From: Clostridiales bacterium
Lineage (GTDB): Bacteria; Bacillota; Clostridia; Caldicoprobacterales; DTU083
DNA: 64,000 bases
NCBI GenBank assembly: GCA_012842605.1
Contig: DUSN01000101.1
Location: 62,001-126,000 of the forward strand
Reading direction: 5' to 3'
Part shown: piece after piece, positions 39,186 to 47,407 of the stretch
Numbering within the stretch: the stretch's first letter is position 1
Layout: each line of letters begins with the position of its first letter
Notes under the pieces: generated by a model
Told to the model about the DNA's origin: nothing
Database searches by the model: none
Seen by the model: the letters and a program-made list of their open reading frames with translations, nothing else
Translations under genes and position numbers: made by a program

Positions 39186-40610
39186 ATGAAGAAACAAGGA
39201 GTGAATCCCTATCTGCCCTCATGGGAATACATTCCCGACGCTGAACCCTATGTATTTGATGGACGAGTTTATATTTATGGCTCTCATGACCGATATAACG
39301 GGCAGGCATATTGTCTGAATGATTATGTATGCTGGTCAGCTCCCATAGACGATCTTGGCAACTGGCGCTATGAGGGAGTAATTTACAGAAAGACCGATGA
39401 ACCTGAATACGCTAAACGTAAGGGCTGTCTATTTGCACCTGATGTCACGCGCGGACCCGATGGCCGATATTATCTGTACTATGTATTAAGTACTATGAAG
39501 GTAGTTTCGGTAGCAGTCTGCGATACCCCGGCAGGCAAGTATGAATTTCTTGGTTACGTTCATTATCCCGATGGAACCAGGTTAGGTGAACGGGAAGGTG
39601 ACGAGCCTCAGTTTGATCCAGGTGTGTTAACAGAGGGAGATCTGACTTATCTTTATACCGGTTTCTGTGGTATTGGTGATAAGAGCCGCAGCGGAGCCAT
39701 GGCAACGGTGCTGGGGCCTGATATGCTTACAATTGTAGAGGAACCGGTATTTATTGTTCCAAGCGAACCTTACAGTAAGGGCAGCGGTTTTGAGGGGCAC
39801 GAGTTCTTTGAAGCTTCTTCGATTAGAAAGGTAGGAGATACTTACTATTTTATATATTCCTCAGTAAAAATGTATGAGTTATGCTATGCTGCCAGCAAAA
39901 GCCCAACCAAGGATTTTAAATTTGGCGGCGTTATTATAAGCAATAATGATATGGGCATTGATACATATAAGCCTGCTGACATGCCAACGTTTTATGGAGG
40001 CAATAATCATGGTAGCATAGTTCAGATTGGTGATGAGTGGTATGTTTTCTATCATCGGCACACAAATGGTACAAACTACAGCCGGCAGGCTTGTGCTGAG
40101 CGTATCAAAATACTTGATAATGGTTTTATTCCCCAGGTGGAACTCACTTCTTGCGGTTTGAATGGTGGTCCGCTGGCAGGCAAGGGAGAATACCCGACTT
40201 ATATTGCCTGCAATCTGTTTACCCGTGAACCGAATGAATATACAGGCGGAATGGGCGGTAACGGCTTCTGGCTGGATTCACAATATCCGCGTATAATGCA
40301 GGATGGCAAGGACGGAGATGAAGAAACTGGATATGTGTTCAATCTTACCGATTCTGCTACTGTTGGGTTTAAGTATTTCGATTTTAACAATACCCGAATT
40401 ACCAAAATTAAGGTTCGTGGATATGCCCATGGATATTTTGAAGTTAAAACAGCCTGGGACGGCGAAGTTCTTGGAGTGATCAAGGTAGGGCATAATGCGG
40501 AATGGGAGGTTGTAAACTGCGATATACCCTTGCCAGACGGTGTGCATTCGCTGTATTTTACATACCGGGGCAAAGGGTTTGTGGGTTTAGCGTCCTTTAC
40601 CTTTGAGTAA
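39186..40610 (+). CDS. GH43-family glycosidase with C-terminal CBM6-like domain
   Basis: 474 residues. The catalytic propeller starts with DAEPYVFDGRVYIYGSHD (general base Asp18), has CLFAPDVTRGPDGRYYLYYV, and probable acid Glu in GHEFFEASS. About the last 120 residues form a beta-sandwich like CBM6 (GYAHGYFEVKTAWDGEV; GVHSLYFTYRGKG). No signal peptide, so cytoplasmic despite the binding module. Expected activity: alpha-L-arabinofuranosidase or beta-xylosidase on arabinoxylan fragments. Monocistronic by position. Confidence 0.83.
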   Translation: MKKQGVNPYLPSWEYIPDAEPYVFDGRVYIYGSHDRYNGQAYCLNDYVCWSAPIDDLGNWRYEGVIYRKTDEPEYAKRKGCLFAPDVTRGPDGRYYLYYVLSTMKVVSVAVCDTPAGKYEFLGYVHYPDGTRLGEREGDEPQFDPGVLTEGDLTYLYTGFCGIGDKSRSGAMATVLGPDMLTIVEEPVFIVPSEPYSKGSGFEGHEFFEASSIRKVGDTYYFIYSSVKMYELCYAASKSPTKDFKFGGVIISNNDMGIDTYKPADMPTFYGGNNHGSIVQIGDEWYVFYHRHTNGTNYSRQACAERIKILDNGFIPQVELTSCGLNGGPLAGKGEYPTYIACNLFTREPNEYTGGMGGNGFWLDSQYPRIMQDGKDGDEETGYVFNLTDSATVGFKYFDFNNTRITKIKVRGYAHGYFEVKTAWDGEVLGVIKVGHNAEWEVVNCDIPLPDGVHSLYFTYRGKGFVGLASFTFE

Positions 40611-41139
40611 TCCGGTGAAAAATCCGGAATTACACATTCCTGATTCCATATAATGGCATTAAACAGATGTAAAGTTTGATTTTTGGTAATGGTGATGATA
40701 TAATTAATAAGCATTGGGTGATTTAGGAAAAGAATGCATCAAACATTGTAACAACATATTGCAAAAGAGCAAATTTAAATATTAAAAGCCGTATATTCAA
40801 GCAAATTATATCTAAAAAGATTTTTCTTATCCAATCTACTAATACTGTAAGCAAATTATCATAAATTATATTGATTTATGATATTGTGATGCTTGTTCTA
40901 GAAGAATATCATATTCTACTTTACAGGGTGGTGATTTTCCAATCAGTTAGTTCATATAATGTACCTCCTGTTAACACTATGACAGAATAATCTTTCGTGT
41001 ACTCAGATCTTTAATGAATCTAATAGCTTACAGAATCTTTAATATTTAGTAAGAACACAGCCAACTCATTGTGGTTCAGCAATAATTTCTGGCAAGTATG
41101 TCTCAGGCTCTGAGACTAAAAATAGAAAGGGTGAAAACT
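40611..41139. other. Non-coding region with two dyads before the split transketolase operon
   Basis: No gene-like frame. Two good inverted repeats occur: ATCATAAAT/ATTTATGAT (40858-40866 with 40874-40882) and AGAATAT-C-ATATTCT at about 40900-40920. They may be regulator sites for the downstream operon. A short hairpin, TCCGG/CCGGA, follows the GH43 stop but has no T tract. Confidence 0.5.
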
Positions 41140-41967
41140 ATGCAAGAGAAAGATTATCAGAAACTTGAGGAAAAGGCAAAACAGATCAGGCACGACATAG
41201 TAGACATGGTAGGTGGATCGGGTAAAGCAGGGCATTTAGGCGGCTCCTGTTCCAGTGCAGATCTTGTTGCAGCTCTGTACTTCTACAAGATGAAAGTAAA
41301 CCCTGAGAATCCGGATGATCCCAATCGAGACCGCTTTCTCTTGAGCAAGGGACATGCAGCGCTGGTGCAATATGCAGCACTTGCAGAGTTGAACTATTTT
41401 GATAAATCTGAGATATATAATGTAAAGACGCTGAAATCAATGCTGCAGGGACACCCTGACCGCACAAAAACGCCGGGAATAGAAGCAAATACAGGTTCTT
41501 TAGGGCAGGGCTTATCCATAGGAGTAGGGATAGCTTTAGGTCTGAAGATGGATAATTCAAAATCTCGTGTTTATGTAATTATGGGAGACGGAGAACTGGC
41601 AGAAGGGCAAATTTGGGAAGCAGCAACAGCTGCGTCAAACTATAAACTGGACAATTTAGTCGGTATAGTTGATGCAAATGGTGTACAGGCTACAGGACCT
41701 ATAAAGGAACGGTTCGATGTCGGAGATTTAATCAGAAAATGGGAAGCATTTGGCTGGCATGTTATAGATATTGACGGGCATAACATGAGAGAGATTTGTG
41801 ATGCGCTTGATGAAGCTGAAACAATAAAAGGCCGGCCGACATTAATACATGCAAGAACTGTAAAAGGCAAAGGTGTTCATTTCGCTGAGGGGCAGGCAGC
41901 ATTTCACAACGCTGGCTTGACACAGGAACAGTATGAACAGGCACATCGTGACATAGACAATAACTGA
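41140..41967 (+). CDS. Transketolase, N-terminal (TPP-binding) subunit
   Basis: 275 residues from the ATG at 41140 with AAAGGGTG ahead. It contains the TPP pyrophosphate domain of transketolase: GHLGGSCSSADLVAALYF, LSKGHAALVQYA, GSLGQGLSIGVGIALG, and the GDGELAEGQIWEA motif with a downstream Asn (VDANGVQATG). It stops where the first transketolase domain ends, and the second domain follows as a separate gene 16 bases later. Split transketolases occur in Archaea, Clostridia and specialised sugar pathways. Expected to transfer two-carbon ketol units between sugar phosphates. Confidence 0.92.
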   Translation: MQEKDYQKLEEKAKQIRHDIVDMVGGSGKAGHLGGSCSSADLVAALYFYKMKVNPENPDDPNRDRFLLSKGHAALVQYAALAELNYFDKSEIYNVKTLKSMLQGHPDRTKTPGIEANTGSLGQGLSIGVGIALGLKMDNSKSRVYVIMGDGELAEGQIWEAATAASNYKLDNLVGIVDANGVQATGPIKERFDVGDLIRKWEAFGWHVIDIDGHNMREICDALDEAETIKGRPTLIHARTVKGKGVHFAEGQAAFHNAGLTQEQYEQAHRDIDNN

Positions 41968-41983
41968 CAATGGAGGTAGTAAT

Positions 41984-42916
41984 ATGGTAAATACAAAAAG
42001 TCAACGGGTTGCATACGGTGAAACTCTGGTAAGGCTTGCAGCTGAGAACCCTAAAATAGTAGATTTGGAAGCGGATTTGTGCAAATCCACAATGGGCATT
42101 TTATTTGAAAAGGCATATCCGGAGCGCTTCTTTGAAATGGGCATTGCAGAGGCTAACATGGTATCTGTTGCTGCAGGGTTAAGTCTGACAGGGAAAATCC
42201 CGTTTGCTGCAAGCTTTGCGGTGTTTGTCAGCGGAAGGGCATATGATCAGATCCGTACCAGTGTCTGCATTCCGGCTTTGAATGTCAAACTTTGCGGTTC
42301 ATCTGCCGGATTATCAGATTTTGGGGATGGTTCAACGCACCAATGCCTGGAAGATATAGCGCTAATGCGCGTTTTACCGAATATGCATGTGTTCGTACCG
42401 GCAGATGCTGTACAAACTGCTCAAATTGTGGAATACATGGCGGATAATCATGGACCGATGTATATTCGTCTGGACAGGAATGAACTTCCCATTGTCACAA
42501 CAGAGCCGTTTATTCCGGGAAAAATCTATGAACTGCATGAAGGCAGCGATATTGCTGTGTTTGCCTGCGGGGTAATGGTATCCAAGGCGCTTGAAGCAGC
42601 CAGTATATTGAAAGAAAAGGGAATTTCCATGGCGGTTTACAATACTCCAAGCATTAAGCCGATTAATGAAGATGCTGTTGCAGAAGCAGGGAAAAAAGTA
42701 AAAGCGGTTATTACAGCAGAAGACCACTCTATGTACGGTGGATTAGGTTCTCTTATTTGCGAGATTTTCTGCCGTCATGGTGTAGGGAAAAAAGTAAAAA
42801 TGATTGCAGTACCTGATAAATTCGGTACTTCAGCAGAAGATTACGAAACATTGCTGACTTATTACGGGTTAACTGCAGATGCCATTGTAAATTCAGCATT
42901 AGAGCTTTTAAGATAA
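41984..42916 (+). CDS. Transketolase, C-terminal subunit
   Basis: 310 residues with the pyrimidine-binding domain (MGIAEANMVSVAAGLSLTGK, including the Glu that activates TPP; FAVFVSGRAYDQIRTSVC) and the C-terminal transketolase domain (SDIAVFACGVMVSKALEAA; VKAVITAEDHSMYGGLG). Together with the upstream subunit it makes a full enzyme. GGAGG precedes the ATG. First half of an operon continuing into an SDR and a beta-hydroxyacid dehydrogenase gene. Confidence 0.92.
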   Translation: MVNTKSQRVAYGETLVRLAAENPKIVDLEADLCKSTMGILFEKAYPERFFEMGIAEANMVSVAAGLSLTGKIPFAASFAVFVSGRAYDQIRTSVCIPALNVKLCGSSAGLSDFGDGSTHQCLEDIALMRVLPNMHVFVPADAVQTAQIVEYMADNHGPMYIRLDRNELPIVTTEPFIPGKIYELHEGSDIAVFACGVMVSKALEAASILKEKGISMAVYNTPSIKPINEDAVAEAGKKVKAVITAEDHSMYGGLGSLICEIFCRHGVGKKVKMIAVPDKFGTSAEDYETLLTYYGLTADAIVNSALELLR

Positions 42917-42974
42917 CTTAGCATTGTTTTCAGTATTTTTATGCTGCAGGTAAAGCAGCGGGAAGGTGGTCAAA

Positions 42975-43727
42975 ATGACAGTTAAAGACAAGGTTATAGT
43001 AATAACCGGCGGTGCAGGCGGATTGGGCATGGGAATGGCCAGGCTGCTCTGCAGCAAAGGCGCGATTGTCTACATAATTGATATAGATGAAAAAAAGGGA
43101 GAAGAAGCGGTGGCAGCCTTAAAGGCTGATAATGGCAGGGCATACTTTATTAAAATGGATATAACCAAAGAAGATGAATGGAAAGCAGCGATTGATCAAA
43201 TAACCTGTAAAGAGAAGCGCATCGATGTACTGGTAAATAATGCCGGCATCAATATTCGCAAGCCTATTGAAGAAATGACTATTGAAGAATGGAGCACAAT
43301 GATGCTTGTTAATACCGGCAGCGTGTTTCTTGGCTGCAAATACGTAATCCCGGTTATGCGAAGCCAGGGCGGCGGTGCTATTATTAATACTTCTTCTGTT
43401 TGCGGGCTGGTTGGGCATAAGTACACCCCGGAGGCATATACCGCAACAAAAGGCGCTGTAACACTGCTGACAAAGGCAATAGCTTCCCGCTATGCTAAGT
43501 ATGGCATCAGGTGCAATTCTATTCATCCAAGCACCGTTAATACACCGTTGGTAGAACAGATAATGAAGGATCCTGAACGACGTGCTGAACGCTTTGGTGA
43601 AGTTCCTTTGGGGCGATTGGCTTCAGTAGAAGATGTTGCATATTCAGTGCTCTATCTTGCCAGTGAAGAAGCATCCTTTATCAATGGAATTGCACTGCCT
43701 GTTGATGGCGGGGTAACCTGCTATTAA
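42975..43727 (+). CDS. Short-chain dehydrogenase/reductase
   Basis: 250 residues from the ATG at 42975, 6-8 bases after GGAAGGTGG; a GTG at 42966 is in frame but inside the ribosome site. Rossmann motif TGGAGGLGMG, NNAG (in VNNAGINIRKP), catalytic Ser in INTSSVCG, and Tyr155/Lys159 in YTATK are intact. Closest to gluconate 5-dehydrogenase / 3-oxoacyl reductase-type SDRs. In this operon it probably oxidises or reduces a sugar or polyol. The substrate cannot be named. Confidence 0.86.
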   Translation: MTVKDKVIVITGGAGGLGMGMARLLCSKGAIVYIIDIDEKKGEEAVAALKADNGRAYFIKMDITKEDEWKAAIDQITCKEKRIDVLVNNAGINIRKPIEEMTIEEWSTMMLVNTGSVFLGCKYVIPVMRSQGGGAIINTSSVCGLVGHKYTPEAYTATKGAVTLLTKAIASRYAKYGIRCNSIHPSTVNTPLVEQIMKDPERRAERFGEVPLGRLASVEDVAYSVLYLASEEASFINGIALPVDGGVTCY

Positions 43728-43766
43728 AAAGCAAAATGATTAGAATGGATAAGGAGGAGATTGATA

Positions 43767-44648
43767 ATGAAAATTGGATTTATTGGTTTAGGTATCATGG
43801 GAAAGCCGATGGCAAAAAATCTCTTGAAAGCCGGATATGATCTCACTGTAAATGATTTGGTTAAAGAGGCTGTGGACGAATTGGTGGCAGCAGGTGCAAA
43901 AGCAGCCAGCAAAGAAGAAATAGGCAGAACATGCGACCTGGTTATGACTATGGTTCCCAACAGTCCTCAGGTAAAAGAAATTATGCTGGGAGAACATGGT
44001 GTTGCTAATTATATGCGTCCGGGAACAACCTTTATTGACATGAGTTCTATTAACCCTATTGCTTCCAGGGAAATTGCTGCAGCATTAGCTGAAAAAGGCA
44101 TAGAAATGCTGGATGCGCCGGTATCCGGGGGAGAACCTAAGGCGATTGACGGGACCTTGAGTTTCATGGTCGGAGGTAAAAAGGAAGTGTTTGAGAAGTT
44201 TAAACCGGTACTGTCTGCCATGGGATCATCTGTGGTTCTGTGCGGAGATATAGGTGCCGGGAATACCACCAAACTGGCAAACCAGATTATAGTTGCATTA
44301 AACATAGCCGCATGCAGTGAAGCATTTACGCTGGCTAAAATGGCCGGAGTAGATCCGCAGTTGGTATTTCAGGCTATACGAGGCGGTTTGGCCGGCAGCA
44401 CGGTTATGGATGCCAAGGTTCCTATGATGATAGAGGGGAATTTTAAGCCAGGATTTAAAATTGATCTGCATATCAAGGATTTGAATAACGCACTGGAATG
44501 CGGGCATGCAGTAGGAGCGCCGCTTCCATTAACCTCTATCGTACAGGACTTTTTATATAATCTCCATAAAGACGGCAGGGGGCAGGATGATCACAGCAGC
44601 ATAGCCAATTATTATGCCAAGCTTTCAGGAATAAATATAGGAAAATAA
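43767..44648 (+). CDS. Beta-hydroxyacid dehydrogenase (GarR / tartronate-semialdehyde reductase-like)
   Basis: 293 residues from the ATG at 43767, 9 bases after AAGGAGG; a TTG at 43761 is less likely. NAD(P)-binding GFIGLGIMGKPMAKNL, substrate-binding DAPVSGGEPKA, catalytic Lys169 in GNTTKLANQ, and AIRGGLAGSTVMDAKVP match 2-hydroxy-3-oxopropionate reductases. The same family includes 3-sulfolactaldehyde reductase (YihU) and other short aldehyde reductases. Fourth gene after the split transketolase, so it may reduce an aldehyde released by it; this is inference. Confidence 0.87.
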   Translation: MKIGFIGLGIMGKPMAKNLLKAGYDLTVNDLVKEAVDELVAAGAKAASKEEIGRTCDLVMTMVPNSPQVKEIMLGEHGVANYMRPGTTFIDMSSINPIASREIAAALAEKGIEMLDAPVSGGEPKAIDGTLSFMVGGKKEVFEKFKPVLSAMGSSVVLCGDIGAGNTTKLANQIIVALNIAACSEAFTLAKMAGVDPQLVFQAIRGGLAGSTVMDAKVPMMIEGNFKPGFKIDLHIKDLNNALECGHAVGAPLPLTSIVQDFLYNLHKDGRGQDDHSSIANYYAKLSGINIGK

Positions 44649-44735
44649 CAATATTGGTTTATACAGGGAAGTAAACAGAATGCAGCGTTATCAATACCGC
44701 TGCATTTTGCATATTAAATTAAGGGGGAAGCAAAG

Positions 44736-46934
44736 ATGAAGATTTGTGCAGGCCCATATACTATGAAGTTTCAAAATGGAGGTATTGAAGTATACAAGGA
44801 TGAAAACATGTTGTACTTCAATAAACGCCCCATGTACGCCTTTATAAAAACTGTACTGTCGATTACCGAATTCTACGATGGGGCATACGAAGAAATTTCT
44901 GAAACAGAGGGAAAGATTATCGCAAGAGGTGTCCTGAAATCCCCTACCGGATGCGAACTGGCCTTCGCCGACACCTATGAAACAATTGATTCCGGCTTTA
45001 AGATCAGTCGTACTGTAACTGTTCTTAAAAATGTGGATGATATGGGATTTGCCTCAAAAATCGCATTTGTCCTGGCAGCCTCCGATAATGTGCGTGATTA
45101 TAACTATTTTGCACCTGCCAACTGGTATCGGCAAAATGAGTTCACAGCTCCTCATGTGATGGGTTATGATTTAGACTGTGAGTACTTCTGGCGCAACGAG
45201 GTTAATTATACTCTTCCGCTTTTTGCTGTACAAAACAAAGCGTCAGGCGAGATGGTAATGCTGTCACGCTGGGCAGCAGATGTAACCATGAGGGATCACA
45301 ATTTTGTAAGGTCCGAACACATCGTAGACCGGAAGTTTACCATAGGTGCTATCGGGATCAGCAAACCGGAAAACAAAACCTTAAATTATTTATATTACGG
45401 CTATCCCCTGCGTAAAGAAATCAGTACAGTTCGTGACGGTCTCACTATTGATTATGTATATCCGGGAACAGACGGCGAATTACCAAGGATGAAAAGATAC
45501 AATATAGATTACGATATGAACACTAAAACTTTGACCAGAACATTTCATCCGATGGAGGAGGGCTTTACGCATAATTATGCTGTTGCTGTGAATTTTGGGC
45601 AATATGATGGTTTTTATCCAATGATGCGTGATGCCTGGAGAAGGGTATATGCCAGGTTGAAGGATAAAGTTTTTGAAGTTGATCATGAGCTGCATTTCCA
45701 CAATAATATGAAGGCTCTTTCCAAGCTTACACGCCAATACGGTGATTCCTGGGGTCTGCCCTTCTCCTGTCAGCTGCCTCAGATGGATGTTTCAAGTGTT
45801 TCCTTCCAGTTCGGATTTGTGGGACAGCAGCCCGGTATCGGCTACCAGCTCATCCGTTATGGCGACAAGGAAAACGATCCCGAAGCTTATAATAAGGGAC
45901 TAAACATAGTTGATTTCTGGGTAAGAACCGCCATGACTGACATAGGAGCACCTAATGTGTGTTATAATCCGACTTTAGAGGGGTTCGAACCCATGCCTTT
46001 CTGGACCAGAATGATTGCAGACGGCCTAGAAAATATCCTGGACGCTTATGTATATATGAAGAAAAAGGGTGTAGAACGGCCCGGGTGGCTAAAGTTCTGC
46101 CGAAAAGCAGCGGACTGGCTGGTACGGATTCAAAACGAAGACGGCAGCTATTATCGTGCTTACAATACCAGCGACGGTTCCATGCGGATGGATTCTAAAG
46201 CTAATACTATCAGCGTAGTAAGGTTTCTGATTCAGTTTTATCTGGTTACCGGCGATGAGAAATACAAGCAGACAGCACTCAGGGCAGGAGAGTGGGCTTA
46301 CAACAATACTTACAAAAACATGGAGTATCGGGGTTCCACCTGCGACAATGCCGACATAATTGATAATGAGTCTGGTATTTACGCTATGTTTGGCTTCCTG
46401 TCGCTATATGACTTAACCGGAGAAGAAAAGTGGCTGGAAGCCCTGGTCGGTGCTGCAGATTACACAGAAACATGGACCTATGTATGGTCATTCCCTGTTC
46501 GGGTATTATGGCCTAACCACCCATTTAATAAGAACTCCATAAGCGGACAGAGTCCTGTAACTATCGGCGGCGGTGGAGGAGACATGTATATGGCTGCCTG
46601 TTCATATATCTACTACAGACTGTATATCATAACCGGTGATGAGCATTACCTGGACTTCGCCGAGTTTATCCATAATAATACCCGTCAGGCCAATGATGTG
46701 GATGGCAGCTTTGGATATGCACTGCCAGGGTTGTCCCATGAGGGCGGCAGGTTTAGCGATCAGGTCTTTCAAAGTCATTATCACTGGCTGCCTTGGGTTA
46801 CATATGTAGAGGTTGATCCTACCTCCCGTCTGTACGATACCTTTGGTGCATATGACATCAAAGGAGCTCAGAAGCTCAGCCCTGAAGAGAGAGCTGCAAG
46901 AAACCGTATCTATGATACCTATGCCAAATTCTGA
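44736..46934 (+). CDS. Unrecognised (alpha/alpha)6-type protein, possible glycoside hydrolase or lyase
   Basis: 732 residues, no signal peptide, AAGGGGGAAG before the ATG. The first ~300 residues look beta-rich (GFKISRTVTVLKNVDDMGF). The rest is helical with toroid-like repeats, for example CRKAADWLVRIQNEDGSYY, ALRAGEWAYNNTYKN and LVGAADYTETWTYVW, plus a Gly-rich loop IGGGGGDMYMAACSY. That layout (beta-sandwich plus six-hairpin barrel) recurs in several glycosidase and lyase families. I cannot assign one. Position after the transketolase/dehydrogenase genes suggests it acts on the same cytoplasmic saccharide. Candidate catalytic acids (NADIIDNESG) are not confirmed. Confidence 0.6.
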   Translation: MKICAGPYTMKFQNGGIEVYKDENMLYFNKRPMYAFIKTVLSITEFYDGAYEEISETEGKIIARGVLKSPTGCELAFADTYETIDSGFKISRTVTVLKNVDDMGFASKIAFVLAASDNVRDYNYFAPANWYRQNEFTAPHVMGYDLDCEYFWRNEVNYTLPLFAVQNKASGEMVMLSRWAADVTMRDHNFVRSEHIVDRKFTIGAIGISKPENKTLNYLYYGYPLRKEISTVRDGLTIDYVYPGTDGELPRMKRYNIDYDMNTKTLTRTFHPMEEGFTHNYAVAVNFGQYDGFYPMMRDAWRRVYARLKDKVFEVDHELHFHNNMKALSKLTRQYGDSWGLPFSCQLPQMDVSSVSFQFGFVGQQPGIGYQLIRYGDKENDPEAYNKGLNIVDFWVRTAMTDIGAPNVCYNPTLEGFEPMPFWTRMIADGLENILDAYVYMKKKGVERPGWLKFCRKAADWLVRIQNEDGSYYRAYNTSDGSMRMDSKANTISVVRFLIQFYLVTGDEKYKQTALRAGEWAYNNTYKNMEYRGSTCDNADIIDNESGIYAMFGFLSLYDLTGEEKWLEALVGAADYTETWTYVWSFPVRVLWPNHPFNKNSISGQSPVTIGGGGGDMYMAACSYIYYRLYIITGDEHYLDFAEFIHNNTRQANDVDGSFGYALPGLSHEGGRFSDQVFQSHYHWLPWVTYVEVDPTSRLYDTFGAYDIKGAQKLSPEERAARNRIYDTYAKF

Positions 46935-47407
46935 TCAGCAGCTTCTTATAAGATTAAGATTATATATATCATCTTGATAGCTATAGTGTCTGCCGCTGTT
47001 GATTATAGCAGCTTTCATAACCGGCAGGCAGAACTTAAAATTATGGTAAGTGAGCTCTTTTTCAGTATTTAATATAAAGCACTTACCATAATATTTTTTT
47101 TAAACATAACATTCACATGCTTGCTTATTTGACATTTTTATTCTCATTTTATCAACATCTTGTCAAAAAACATCACTAAAGTGTGTCGTTATATATGTGT
47201 ATTTGCAATATATTCAGAATTCAGAAAATAAAAAAATTCAGTGGACATCCATGGTTTTACATTTTTTTCTAAATGAGATTGTTATACTATATATACACTC
47301 GAATGTATTAATTTTATATATGAATGGAGGTGGTTTTATTGATTGTCAGCATATAATCTTCTGGTATATAACAAAGCAAAAGTAAAAAAAGAGGAGTTGA
47401 GGCGAAT
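46935..47407. other. Non-coding spacer with terminator and esterase leader
   Basis: Besides the terminator at 47041-47101, an earlier hairpin with arms CTGCCG / CGGCAG lies near 46990-47030. The remainder is AT-rich. Before the esterase start, GAGGAG and a GGAGGTGG further upstream (near 47325) are seen. A short frame after the latter shows no similarity to the leaders at 38604 and 51038. Confidence 0.5.
47041..47101 (+). terminator. Rho-independent terminator
   Basis: A perfect 12-bp stem TTATGGTAAGTG / CACTTACCATAA (47041-47052 with 47080-47091) with a 27-base loop is followed by a run of T. It ends the transketolase-to-unknown-enzyme operon. Confidence 0.8.

Noticed and set aside
41140-44648. 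Calling the operon a sulfoquinovose or apiose pathway
   Set aside because: A split transketolase and a reductase fit, but the diagnostic isomerase, kinase, sulfoquinovosidase and exporter genes are absent from the window.
44736-46934. Assignment to a specific GH family (for example GH127 or GH154)
   Set aside because: The overall fold type fits several families and I could not match family-specific catalytic motifs by eye.
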